From Thermus neutrinimicus (GTDB lineage Bacteria; Deinococcota; Deinococci; Deinococcales; Thermaceae), in assembly GCF_022760955.1 (NCBI RefSeq), contig NZ_JAKTNU010000001.1:5507-69506 (forward strand): DNA of 64,000 nucleotides, given 5' to 3'. A model generated the notes under the pieces. That model made no database searches and was not told the origin of the DNA. It saw only the letters and a list, made by a program, of their open reading frames with translations. Position 1 is the stretch's first letter. Each line of letters starts with the position of its first letter. Below are positions 8,241 through 16,131 of this stretch, one piece after another. Both the position numbers and the translations under genes were made by a program.

Positions 8241-9530
8241 CTAGCGCAGAATGCGGCGCAAGCGGCCCTCGAGGTCCCGCACCGCCGCCTCCCCGGCCTT
8301 CTTTCCGGTGAGGACGCTGTGCACCTCGGTCCAGATGGCCTCGGACACCTGGTTGTACTTGGCTCCCGCCACATCGGAGGGCCTGGAAACCGCATTCTGG
8401 AAAACGGGAAGCAGGTCCCGGAACCAGGGGTTCTTGGCCAGGACGTCCCGGTCGGTGTAAAGGGCCGGGCGGGTGGGCAGGCGGGAAAGCCTCACGGCGT
8501 TGTCCTTCTGCACCTCGTAGGAGGCCAGGTACCGCACCAGGTCGGCGGACTCCTTGGGATAGCGGCTGTAGGCGGAAACCATGAGCTGCCAACCCCCCAA
8601 GGTGGCGGCGTTGGGCGCATCGGCTCCACCCTTGGGGAGCACCGTCACCCCGAACTTGCCGCGGATGGGGCTTCCCTCCGCCTGGCCCAGGGCGTAGGCG
8701 TAGGGCCAGTTGCGCATGAAGAGGCTATTGCCCTGCTGCCAGACGTTCCTCGCCTCCTCCTCCGCATAGCTGGTGACCCCTGAGGGAGCGATGGTGCCCA
8801 CAAAGCGGCGCACGGTGTTCAGGGCCAAGGCGGCGCGGCCGTTGTTGATGCTGATGGTGCCATCAGGCTCGATGATGCGCCCACCCTTATGGGAGTAAAT
8901 CCATTCCAGAGCATCGCAGGTAAGGCCCTCATAGGCCTTGCCCTGGAAAACGAAACCCCAGAAGTCGCGGTTGCCCGCCTTGCGCTCACCCTCCATAACC
9001 TTCTGGGCCATCTGCTCCAGCTCGGCCCAGGTGCGGGGTGGGTTCTTAAAGCCGTATTTTTCCAGAAGGTCTTTGCGATAGTAGAGGATGCCCGCATCGG
9101 TAAAGAAGGGAATGGAGGTGAGCTTTCCGCGGATGGTGTTGTTCTGGACAATGCGGGGGAAGAACTCCTTGAGCTCGCTATCAGAGAAGTACTGCTTAAG
9201 GTCAGCGGCATGGGGGGCCACGATACCGGGCCAGATGACGTCGATCATGTACACGTCCACATCGGGGCTCCTGGCCGCCCAGTACTGCTGGTAGAGGGCC
9301 AGGCGGTCGTTGGTGTCCGCAGGGGAGTCGATGTACTCCACCCGGGTGCCCGTCTTCTTGCCCCAGGCCTCCACCATCTCCTTCATCCAACGGCCGCCCT
9401 CGCCCACCGCGGTGGAATCCCCGGCCACGCGGATGACCGGGCCCGCCTGGGCCCGCACCAAAGCCGGTCCCCAAAGGACGCTGGCCGCCAACCCCACTCC
9501 TGCCCTTTTGAGTAACTCCCTACGCCTCAT
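8241..9530 (-). CDS. Trehalose/maltose-type ABC substrate-binding protein
   Basis: 429 residues. The start [11 protein letters not shown] gives a twin-arginine (Tat) signal peptide ending near VRAQA; an in-frame ATG at 9542 lies upstream of the ribosome site and is rejected. The mature protein resembles the trehalose/maltose-binding protein of Thermococcus litoralis throughout, for example [34 protein letters not shown] and NWPYAYALG. It is first in an operon with the two permeases. Substrate is inferred: a disaccharide such as trehalose, maltose or sucrose. It has a near-consensus promoter and a GGAGG ribosome site. Confidence 0.9.
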   Translation of the reverse strand: MRRRELLKRAGVGLAASVLWGPALVRAQAGPVIRVAGDSTAVGEGGRWMKEMVEAWGKKTGTRVEYIDSPADTNDRLALYQQYWAARSPDVDVYMIDVIWPGIVAPHAADLKQYFSDSELKEFFPRIVQNNTIRGKLTSIPFFTDAGILYYRKDLLEKYGFKNPPRTWAELEQMAQKVMEGERKAGNRDFWGFVFQGKAYEGLTCDALEWIYSHKGGRIIEPDGTISINNGRAALALNTVRRFVGTIAPSGVTSYAEEEARNVWQQGNSLFMRNWPYAYALGQAEGSPIRGKFGVTVLPKGGADAPNAATLGGWQLMVSAYSRYPKESADLVRYLASYEVQKDNAVRLSRLPTRPALYTDRDVLAKNPWFRDLLPVFQNAVSRPSDVAGAKYNQVSEAIWTEVHSVLTGKKAGEAAVRDLEGRLRRILR

Positions 9531-9561
9531 AGGAACCTCCATGGAAGCTTTTCCAACGGGG

Positions 9562-9591
9562 ATTTTAACCCTGGTTCACCCCCCCTGTCAA
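9562..9591 (-). promoter_or_regulatory. Promoter of the sugar importer operon
   Basis: On the minus strand TTGACA (9586-9591) and TAAAAT (9562-9567) are 18 bases apart. The predicted transcript has a short leader ending in the GGAGG ribosome site. No regulator gene is adjacent. Confidence 0.75.
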
Positions 9592-9698
9592 GCCCAGGAG
9601 AAGCTGGCCCCTCAGACCAGTTCTCCCCGCATTACCTCCTTAGAAGGTTTGCATAAAGGCCTTACCGAGGCCCCCACCCTGGGAGGTTCCAAACCGAA

Positions 9699-9723
9699 GC
9701 CCCGGGGGGAATCCCCCCGGGGC
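9699..9723 (-). terminator. GC-rich hairpin after the TRAP binding protein gene
   Basis: An 11-bp stem, GCCCCGGGGGG (9699-9709) with CCCCCCGGGGC (9713-9723), and loop AAT, 18 bases past the stop codon. There is no real T-tract. It closely resembles the hairpin at 8206-8228. The rest of the 9592-9740 gap shows nothing else I can support. Confidence 0.6.
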
Positions 9724-9740
9724 GGCTACCTCCACGAACC

Positions 9741-10820
9741 TTAAACGGCAGGGAAGGCGAAGCTTTCGTAGCCCAGCTCCGCCACCGCAAACCAGCGGTA
9801 CTGCTCCTCCCGGAACTTCTTCCAGGCAGTGTAGACCTTCCGGTAGGTGGCGTCCTTGGCCGCCTCCTCCTCGTACCAACTAAAGGCTGCCTTCTGGGCC
9901 GCCTTCATCACGTCGGCGGGCCACTTGCGCAAGCGCACCCCCGCCTTGATGAGCCGCTGGAGGGCAGGGGAGTTCACCTGGTCGTACTTGGCCATCATGG
10001 CCAGGTTAGCCTCGGCGGCTGCCACCTCGAGGGCCTGCTGGTACTCCTTGGGCAGCTTCTGCCACTCCTTCAGGTTGACGTAGAAGGAAAGCTGGGGCCC
10101 GGGCTCATGCCAGCCGGGATAGTAGTAGTACTTGGCCACCTTGTAAAAGCCCAGCTTTTCGTCGTCATAGGGCCCCACCCACTCGGCGGCATCCACCACG
10201 CCCCGCTCCAGGGCCGGGTAGATATCCCCGCCCGCCAACACCTGGGGCACCACCCCGAGCCGGCTCATCACCTGGCCGCCGGGACCGGGAATGCGCATCT
10301 TTAGCCCCTTGAGGTCCGCCACACCCTTGACCTCCTTGCGGAACCAGCCCCCCATCTGAACCCCGGTGTTGCCGCCAGGGAACTGAATGATGTTGAAATC
10401 CGCGAAGATGGGCCGGAAGAGCTCAATCCCGCCCCCGTAGTACATCCAGGCGTTCTGCTGCCGGGCGGTGAGGCCAAAGGGCACCGCGGTGTCAAAGGCG
10501 AAAACCGCCGCTTTGCCCACGTAGTAGTAACTGGCGGTATGACCCATCTCCACCGTGCCCTGTTGCACGGCATCCATGACCTGTAGCCCGGGCACGATCT
10601 CCCCAGCCTGGTAGGGGCGGATCTGGAAGCGCCCCCCGGTGAGGGCGGAAACCCGCTCCGCCAGCACCTCCGCTGCCCCAAAGATGGTGTCCAGGCTCTT
10701 GGGGAAGCTGGAGGCTAGCCGCCACCGCACGCTAGGGGTTGCCTGGGCGAATACCGGGCCAAAAGCCGCGCTGGCCGCTACGCCGATACCTGCCTTCTTT
10801 AAGAAGTCCCGCCGCTTCAT
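9741..10820 (-). CDS. TRAP transporter substrate-binding protein, TakP/lactate-like
   Basis: 359 residues. MKRRDFLKKAG starts a Tat signal peptide cleaved after about VFAQA; an ATG 13 codons upstream lies before the AAGGAGG ribosome site and is rejected. Family features include the conserved binding Arg region GLKMRIPGPGGQV and DAAEWVGPYDDEKLGFYKVAKYY. The sequence resembles binding proteins for lactate and 2-oxo acids (TakP group). Unusually, no membrane subunits (DctQ/DctM) are adjacent, so it must work with permeases encoded elsewhere. Confidence 0.87.
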   Translation of the reverse strand: MKRRDFLKKAGIGVAASAAFGPVFAQATPSVRWRLASSFPKSLDTIFGAAEVLAERVSALTGGRFQIRPYQAGEIVPGLQVMDAVQQGTVEMGHTASYYYVGKAAVFAFDTAVPFGLTARQQNAWMYYGGGIELFRPIFADFNIIQFPGGNTGVQMGGWFRKEVKGVADLKGLKMRIPGPGGQVMSRLGVVPQVLAGGDIYPALERGVVDAAEWVGPYDDEKLGFYKVAKYYYYPGWHEPGPQLSFYVNLKEWQKLPKEYQQALEVAAAEANLAMMAKYDQVNSPALQRLIKAGVRLRKWPADVMKAAQKAAFSWYEEEAAKDATYRKVYTAWKKFREEQYRWFAVAELGYESFAFPAV

Positions 10821-10847
10821 TTTCGACCTCCTTAGCGGTCCGGGGGG

Positions 10848-10853
10848 ATTATA
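10848..10853 (-). promoter_or_regulatory. -10 box (TATAAT) of the TRAP binding protein gene
   Basis: A perfect TATAAT lies 27 bases before the ATG. TTGCGC at 10873-10878 is a possible -35, but the 19-base spacer is long. Confidence 0.6.
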
Positions 10854-10900
10854 CCCCACCTAGGGGTGGAAAGCGCAAGTCCCGTTGCAAGTTGATGCGG

Positions 10901-11371
10901 TCAGCGGACGTAGAAGTAGGTTTCCACCACCTGGTAACGGCGGGCTCCGGAGGCATCCAGGTACACCCTGAGCCGGGCGTCCCAGTCCGTATATACCCCT
11001 TCCAGGCGCAGGCTCCCGGGCTGGCTATCCGTGTATACCGCCCGCACCCGCTGAAGCCCCCTCGGGGGCGTGAGGGTGTAGCGGTAGGCCCCGGGAGGGA
11101 GCACGTGGGTACCCCGGCCCAGATAGAAGCGGTCGAACTCGTAGGTGCGCCCGTCGGGGTCTATGGCCACCAGGCTTATCCAGCCGGGTTCAGCCAGGGT
11201 GAGGAAAAAGCGCACCTCCTCTCCCACGTAGTACGTGGCCCCCGCACCCCGGTCCGGCTCAAAGCGCAGGATGGCCGGGGTGAAGTCCAGGCGGTAATGG
11301 ACCGTGACGCCTTCCAGGGTCAGGGTGCAGGCGGAAAGAAAACCCGCCAATAGAAGCCACAAAAGCCGCAT
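10901..11371 (-). CDS. DUF4384-like lipoprotein
   Basis: 156 residues. The start MRLLWLLLAGFLSACTL gives a lipoprotein signal peptide with lipobox LSAC and a mature Cys at residue 15. The upstream in-frame start (11401) lies before the GGTGGAGGTGG ribosome site. The body is beta-rich, with YYVGEEVRFFLTLAEPGWISLVAIDPDGR, the core of the DUF4384 family found in surface and regulatory proteins of unknown role. It is probably co-transcribed with rnhB, 36 bases upstream. Confidence 0.8.
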   Translation of the reverse strand: MRLLWLLLAGFLSACTLTLEGVTVHYRLDFTPAILRFEPDRGAGATYYVGEEVRFFLTLAEPGWISLVAIDPDGRTYEFDRFYLGRGTHVLPPGAYRYTLTPPRGLQRVRAVYTDSQPGSLRLEGVYTDWDARLRVYLDASGARRYQVVETYFYVR

Positions 11372-11407
11372 GGCCACCTCCACCCCCAGTTTAGTCCCCA
11401 AGTAGGA

Positions 11408-12025
11408 CTACCCCTCTTCAGAAAACCTTAAGGGTACCTGGGCCACGGGGGCAAAACGCCTGCGGTGCACGGGGGAAGGCCCCAGGTCCAGGAGGGCCCT
11501 TTGGTGCTCAGGGGTGCCATAGCCCTTGTGCCGGGCAAAGCCATACCCGGGGTAGAGGCGGTCCAACTCCTCCATGAGCCCGTCCCGGTGCACCTTGGCC
11601 AGGATGCTGGCTGCGGCCACGCTGGGGCTCTTTTGGTCCGCTCTGGGGGGAGCCAGGAGGGGCAAGGGGGTGGCCACCTCTAGGTAATCGGTGACCAGGG
11701 CCTCGGGAGGCGGGTCCAGGAGGTGTAAAGCCCGCCCTGCCGCAAGAAGGGTGGCCTTTAAGACCCCAAGCCGGTCCACCTCCGCCGCCTCCGCCACCCC
11801 CAAGGCAAAGGCTAAGGCCACCCGTTTCACCTCCTCTGCCAGGCGCTCCCGCTCCTTTGGCCTTAAGAGCTTGGAGTCCCGGAAAGGATAGCGCCCAGGA
11901 GGCAGGATCACCGCCCCCACCACGATGGGCCCCGCCCAGGCTCCCCGGCCGGCCTCATCCACCCCGGCCACCCTTAAGCCCAAGGACCAGAAGGGGGCCT
12001 CGAGGGGTCCCGGTTCCCCTTTCAT
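11408..12025 (-). CDS. rnhB: Ribonuclease HII
   Basis: 205 residues. It removes ribonucleotides from DNA and RNA from RNA-DNA hybrids. Visible signature segments are the GVDEAGRGAWAGPIVVGAVIL block with two of the four acidic catalytic residues, DSKLLRPKER, the third acidic residue in VTDYLEVATPL and the fourth in ASILAKVHRDGLMEELD. HKGYGTPEH is also typical. The ATG at 12025 lacks a ribosome site; a CATAAT box lies eight bases upstream (12034-12039). Confidence 0.95.
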   Translation of the reverse strand: MKGEPGPLEAPFWSLGLRVAGVDEAGRGAWAGPIVVGAVILPPGRYPFRDSKLLRPKERERLAEEVKRVALAFALGVAEAAEVDRLGVLKATLLAAGRALHLLDPPPEALVTDYLEVATPLPLLAPPRADQKSPSVAAASILAKVHRDGLMEELDRLYPGYGFARHKGYGTPEHQRALLDLGPSPVHRRRFAPVAQVPLRFSEEG

Positions 12026-12057
12026 CCCCTGGCATTATGCCTCGCCTCCCTCTCCCA

Positions 12058-12087
12058 TTGACACCTTCAGGTACACTCTGGAAAAAT
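12058..12087 (+). promoter_or_regulatory. Promoter of the carboxylesterase gene
   Basis: A consensus TTGACA (12058-12063) is followed after 18 bases by AAAAAT (12082-12087), six bases before the ATG. That spacing suggests a leaderless transcript despite the poor -10 box. Confidence 0.5.
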
Positions 12088-12093
12088 TTAGAT

Positions 12094-13650
12094 ATGAGGA
12101 GTCCTACCAGCCTTCTGCGAGCCCTTATCCTCACCCTAGCCCCAGGCCTTGCCCTGGGCCAGGGGATCACGGTCCAGACCCCCCTCGGCCCTGCCCAAGG
12201 CCAGATGGAAAAGGGCGCCATCGCCTTCTACGGCCTACCCTATGGGGAAGCGGGCCGCTTCCAAGCCCCCAGGCCCGTGACCTCCTGGCCCAAAGGGGTG
12301 GGAAGGGAAAGGGTGGCCTGTCCCCAAACCCCTGGGACCACCGCCCGGCTGGGGGGATACATCCCCCCGCAGAGGGAGGACTGCCTGGTGGTCAACCTTT
12401 TCCTTCCCCTGGAACTCCCACCCCCGGAAGGCTTCCCCGTGATGGTCTACCTGCATGGCGGGGGCTTCACCTCGGGAAGCGCCGCCGAGCCCATCTACGG
12501 GGGGCACCGGCTGGCGCAGGAGGGCGTGGTGGTGGTCTCGGTGAACTACCGCTTAGGGCCCCTGGGGTTTCTGGCCCTGCCAGCCCTGGCCAGGGAGAAC
12601 CCCAGGGCAGTGGGGAACTATGGGCTTTTAGACCTGCTGGAGGCCCTACGCTTCGTGCAGCGCTATATCCGCTATTTCGGCGGGAACCCTCAAAACGTTA
12701 CCCTCTTCGGGGAATCCGCTGGAGGCATGCTGGTCTGCACCCTCCTGGCCACCCCGGAGGCCCAGGGGCTTTTCCACAAGGCCATCCTCCAGTCGGGGGG
12801 GTGCCACCAGGTGCGCCCCTTGGAAAAGGACTTTCCCTTCGGGGAACGGTGGGCCAAGGCCCTGGGCTGCCCCCCGGAGGACCTGGCCTGCCTCAGGAAC
12901 CTTCCCCTATCCCGCCTCTTCCCATCCCCGGAACCCAAAGCCCCTCCCGACATCACCGCCTCCGCCCTGGCCTTTCCCAACTCCCCCTTCAAGCCCCACC
13001 TGGGGGCCTTGCTTCCGGAAAGCCCCACGGAGGCCCTGAGGAAGGGGCAGGCCCGGGGTATCCCCCTCCTGGCCGGGGCCAACCTGGAGGAACTCGCCTT
13101 CCCTGGCCTAGCCTGGCTCCTGGGACCCAGGAGCTGGGCGGAGTTTGGCCAAAGGCTTGCCGCCCAAGGCCAGAGCTCAAGGGAGCGAGAGGCCTTGGAA
13201 AGGTTGTATCAAGGGCGTTTTTCCGAGCCCCGAACCGCCTGGGGCCAGGCCCAAACCGATCTTCTCCTCCTCTGCCCCTCCTTAAAGGCCGCAAGGCTCC
13301 AGGTCCCTTTCGCCCCCACCTATGCCTACCTCTTCACCTTCCGGGTCCCCGGCCTCGAGGGCTTGGGCGCCTTCCACGGCCTGGAGCTTGCCCCCCTTTT
13401 CGGAAACCTCGAGGCCATGCCCTTTCTTCCCCTCTTTCTCAGCGCCGAGGCCCGGGAAAAGGCCGAGGCCCTGGGCAAGCGCATGCGCCGCTACTGGGTG
13501 AGCTTTGCCCGGGAGGGGGAACCCCGGGGCTGGCCCCGCTGGCCCGAGTACGGAGAGGGTTACCTCCTCCGTTTGGATGAGCCCCCAGGCCTCCTCTCCG
13601 ATCCCTATGGGGAAAGGTGCGGCACCCTCGAGGCCCTGGGGCTACTATAG
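12094..13650 (+). CDS. Secreted carboxylesterase, type B (p-nitrobenzyl esterase family)
   Basis: 518 residues. MRSPTSLLRALILTLAPGLALG is a Sec signal peptide, so the mature enzyme is probably exported; earlier in-frame ATGs encode low-complexity sequence antisense to rnhB and are rejected. The oxyanion loop YLHGGGFTSGSA and nucleophile elbow GESAGG are intact. The acid is probably in GANLEELAF and the catalytic His in AFHGLELAPLFG. It hydrolyses carboxylic esters, with unknown natural substrate. The next gene starts 4 bases after its stop. Confidence 0.9.
   Translation: MRSPTSLLRALILTLAPGLALGQGITVQTPLGPAQGQMEKGAIAFYGLPYGEAGRFQAPRPVTSWPKGVGRERVACPQTPGTTARLGGYIPPQREDCLVVNLFLPLELPPPEGFPVMVYLHGGGFTSGSAAEPIYGGHRLAQEGVVVVSVNYRLGPLGFLALPALARENPRAVGNYGLLDLLEALRFVQRYIRYFGGNPQNVTLFGESAGGMLVCTLLATPEAQGLFHKAILQSGGCHQVRPLEKDFPFGERWAKALGCPPEDLACLRNLPLSRLFPSPEPKAPPDITASALAFPNSPFKPHLGALLPESPTEALRKGQARGIPLLAGANLEELAFPGLAWLLGPRSWAEFGQRLAAQGQSSREREALERLYQGRFSEPRTAWGQAQTDLLLLCPSLKAARLQVPFAPTYAYLFTFRVPGLEGLGAFHGLELAPLFGNLEAMPFLPLFLSAEAREKAEALGKRMRRYWVSFAREGEPRGWPRWPEYGEGYLLRLDEPPGLLSDPYGERCGTLEALGLL
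13642..13648 (+). promoter_or_regulatory. TANNNT box (TACTAT) before the molybdopterin oxidoreductase
   Basis: TACTAT at 13643-13648 lies exactly six bases before the ATG at 13655, inside the last codons of the esterase gene. It may provide a separate leaderless transcript. Confidence 0.45.
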
Positions 13651-13654
13651 GGGC

Positions 13655-15664
13655 ATGAAACCCCGCGCCACCTGCCCCCTGGACTGCCCCGACGCCTGTA
13701 GCCTCCTGCTCACCTTGGAAGGGGGAAGGCTCGCCCGGGTGGAGGGCGACCCCCGCCACCCCGTTACCCAGGGCTTCGCCTGCGCCAAAACCTACCGCTA
13801 TCCCGAAAGGGTAAGGGAGCGCCTCCTCCACCCCATGCGCCGGGTGGGGAGAAAGGGGGAAGGTCGCTTTGAGAGGGTCTCCTGGGAAGAGGCCTTGGAG
13901 GAGATTGCCGAAAGGCTCAAGGCCATCCTGGACACCCACGGCGGGGAGGCCATCCTCCCTTACCACTACGCGGGCACCATGGGCCTTGTGGAAAACCAGC
14001 ACCCCTTGGCCTTCTTCCGGGCCATCGGGGCCAGCGAGCTAGAGGAAACCATCTGCTCCGCCGCGGGGAGCGCCGCCTGGGAGATGACCTACGGCCCCAA
14101 GCTGGGCCCCGACCCCGAGGAGGTGCCCGAGGCCCGGTATATCCTCCTTTGGGGCATCAACAGCCTCTCCACCAACAGCCACCTCACCCCCTTCCTCAAG
14201 GAGGCGAGAAGGCGGGGGGCCAAGGTGGTGCACATCGACCCCTACGAGAACCACACCAGCCGCTTCGCCGACTGGCACATCAAGCTCCGCCCTGGCACCG
14301 ACGCCGCCTTGGCCTACGCCCTGGCCCACCTGCTTTTCCGTGAAAACCTGGTGGACTGGGAATACCTCGAGGAGGCGGCCACGGGGTTGGAAGCCTTCCG
14401 GGAAGAGGCCCAGAAGTGGACCCCCAAAAGGGCCGAGGCCCTCACCGGGGTGCCTGAGGAGGCCATGGAAAGGCTGGCCCGGGAGATGGGGGAGGCGAAG
14501 CGGGTTTTCCTGAGGGTGGGCTACGGCATGACCCGGCACCCGGGCGGGGGGAATGCCCTTAGGGCAGCCATCCTCCTCCCCGCCCTTTTAGGGGCCTGGC
14601 GCTACCCGGGGTGCGGAGCGCTCCTTTCCACCAGCGGGGCTTTTCCCCTCAACAGGCGCTTCCTGGGCGGCAGGCACCTTCTGGAAGGAACCCACCCCCA
14701 CACGGGCTATTTCCGGCCCAATCCAAAGGTGCGCCGGGTCAACATGAACCAGCTGGCGGGCGCCCTCACCCGCCTCGACCCCCCCATCCGGGCCCTCTTC
14801 GTCTTCAACTCCAACCCCCTGGTGGTGGCCCCGGACACGGGAAGGGTCAAGGAGGGGCTTTTGCGGGAGGACCTCTTCACCGTGGTCCTGGAGCAGGTCC
14901 TGACGGAAACCGCCCTTTTTGCCGACTATCTCCTTCCCGCCACCTTCTTCCACGAGCACCCCGACCTCTACACCAGCTACGGCCACTACTACCTTTCCTG
15001 GAACGAGCCCCTAACCGCGCCCCAAGGGGAGGCCAGGCCCAACACCTGGGTCTTCCGGGAACTGGGGAGGAGGCTTGGCCTAGAGGAGCCCACCCTCTAC
15101 TGGACGGCGGAGGAGGTGGCAAGAAGCCTCCTGGATGCGGACCATCCCTACCTGGAGGGCATCACCCTGGAGAGGCTTAAGGAGGAGGGGTTCGTCAAGC
15201 TCAACCTTCCCAAGCCCTTCCTTCCCTTCTCAAGGGGCCCCGTGCGCTTCAGCCCACCCCCTGAGGTGATCCCCACGGAACCCCTTCCCGGCTACCCCTT
15301 GATCCTCCTCACCCCCCCGGCCCACCGCTTCCTGAACACCACCTACGGCAACGTCCAGGCCCTGGTGGAGGCGGAAGGGGGCGAGCCCAGGCTCCTCATC
15401 CACCCCAAAGACGCCGAGGAGCGAGGGATCACCGAGGGCATGCTGGTCTACATCCACTCCCCCCAGGGGAGGGTGGTGCGCAAGGCCAAGGTGACGGAGG
15501 CCCCCATGCCGGGGACGGTGGTCCTCGAGGGCACCTGGTGGGAGAGGTGGGCCCCAGACGGCAAGAGCATCAACCACCTCACCGCGGAAACCCTCACCGA
15601 CCTAGGGGGCGGAAGCACCTTCCACTCCACCCCCGTGGAGGTGGAACCCCTCCGCCTGGCCTGA
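13655..15664 (+). CDS. Molybdopterin oxidoreductase, YoaE/formate-dehydrogenase-like
   Basis: 669 residues of the DMSO reductase superfamily. The N-terminus has a [4Fe-4S] motif CPLDCPDAC plus a fourth Cys in GFACAKTYRYPE. The molybdopterin domain follows (ICSAAGSAAWEMTYG, GINSLSTNSHLTPFL, VVHIDPYENHTS), and the C-terminal dinucleotide-binding domain ends with INHLTAETLTDLGGGSTFH. No Tat signal is present, so it is cytosolic. It resembles Bacillus YoaE-type enzymes of unknown substrate. No small iron-sulfur or membrane subunit is adjacent. A MogA/MoaB gene 9 kb away may help make its cofactor. Confidence 0.85.
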   Translation: MKPRATCPLDCPDACSLLLTLEGGRLARVEGDPRHPVTQGFACAKTYRYPERVRERLLHPMRRVGRKGEGRFERVSWEEALEEIAERLKAILDTHGGEAILPYHYAGTMGLVENQHPLAFFRAIGASELEETICSAAGSAAWEMTYGPKLGPDPEEVPEARYILLWGINSLSTNSHLTPFLKEARRRGAKVVHIDPYENHTSRFADWHIKLRPGTDAALAYALAHLLFRENLVDWEYLEEAATGLEAFREEAQKWTPKRAEALTGVPEEAMERLAREMGEAKRVFLRVGYGMTRHPGGGNALRAAILLPALLGAWRYPGCGALLSTSGAFPLNRRFLGGRHLLEGTHPHTGYFRPNPKVRRVNMNQLAGALTRLDPPIRALFVFNSNPLVVAPDTGRVKEGLLREDLFTVVLEQVLTETALFADYLLPATFFHEHPDLYTSYGHYYLSWNEPLTAPQGEARPNTWVFRELGRRLGLEEPTLYWTAEEVARSLLDADHPYLEGITLERLKEEGFVKLNLPKPFLPFSRGPVRFSPPPEVIPTEPLPGYPLILLTPPAHRFLNTTYGNVQALVEAEGGEPRLLIHPKDAEERGITEGMLVYIHSPQGRVVRKAKVTEAPMPGTVVLEGTWWERWAPDGKSINHLTAETLTDLGGGSTFHSTPVEVEPLRLA

Positions 15665-15688
15665 TTTGCGCCTAGGCTACACTTTTGC

Positions 15689-15694
15689 TACCTT
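15689..15694 (+). promoter_or_regulatory. TANNNT box (TACCTT) before the Nudix-like gene
   Basis: It lies six bases before the GTG at 15701, with no ribosome site in between. Confidence 0.4.
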
Positions 15695-15700
15695 GATTGG

Positions 15701-16129
15701 GTGCAGGTGCCTAAGCCCCTTAAGCGCGCCGTGGCCCTGGCCGCCTGGAGCGAGGAAGGGCTTCTCTTGGTGAAGCGGCCCGAGGAGGACCTCGAGTTCG
15801 GTGGAGCCTGGGGCCTGCCGGCGGTGAGCCTTGGGGAAGGGGAAGGCCTGGAGGAAGGGGCCCTAAGGGTAGGCCGGGAAAAGCTGGGTACCTTGGTGGA
15901 GATCCTACGGCCCGTGGCCTTCGGGGTGGAGGAGCGGGCGGCATACACCCTGGAGCTTTGGGTGGCGGAGGCCAGGCTGCTCGCTAGGCCCGAGCTTCCC
16001 GAGCCCAAGCCCGGCAAGACCTACTACCGGGCCTACCGCTTCGGCCGGCCCGAGGAGCTTAAGGAGGCCGCCCGGCAAGGCTCTTTATGTAGCCGCCTCT
16101 ACCTGGCGGTGAAGGGTCTCTGCCCTTAG
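15701..16129 (+). CDS. Nudix-fold protein with degenerate catalytic box
   Basis: 142 residues. The N-terminus ([21 protein letters not shown], then [15 protein letters not shown]) follows the Nudix hydrolase pattern. The helix that should read G-x5-E-x7-R-E-U-x-E-E-x-G-U is [20 protein letters not shown]: the first Glu and the RE remain, but the metal-binding EE pair is replaced by GT. The protein is therefore probably not an active pyrophosphohydrolase and may be a sensor. The GTG start has a TACCTT box six bases upstream. It directly precedes thiI (2-base gap). Confidence 0.7.
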   Translation: MQVPKPLKRAVALAAWSEEGLLLVKRPEEDLEFGGAWGLPAVSLGEGEGLEEGALRVGREKLGTLVEILRPVAFGVEERAAYTLELWVAEARLLARPELPEPKPGKTYYRAYRFGRPEELKEAARQGSLCSRLYLAVKGLCP

Positions 16130-16131
16130 CC

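Noticed and set aside
11925-13580. A 551-codon frame overlapping the carboxylesterase in another frame
   Set aside because: Pro/Gly/Arg-rich composition without any recognisable domain; the esterase frame has signal peptide and catalytic motifs.
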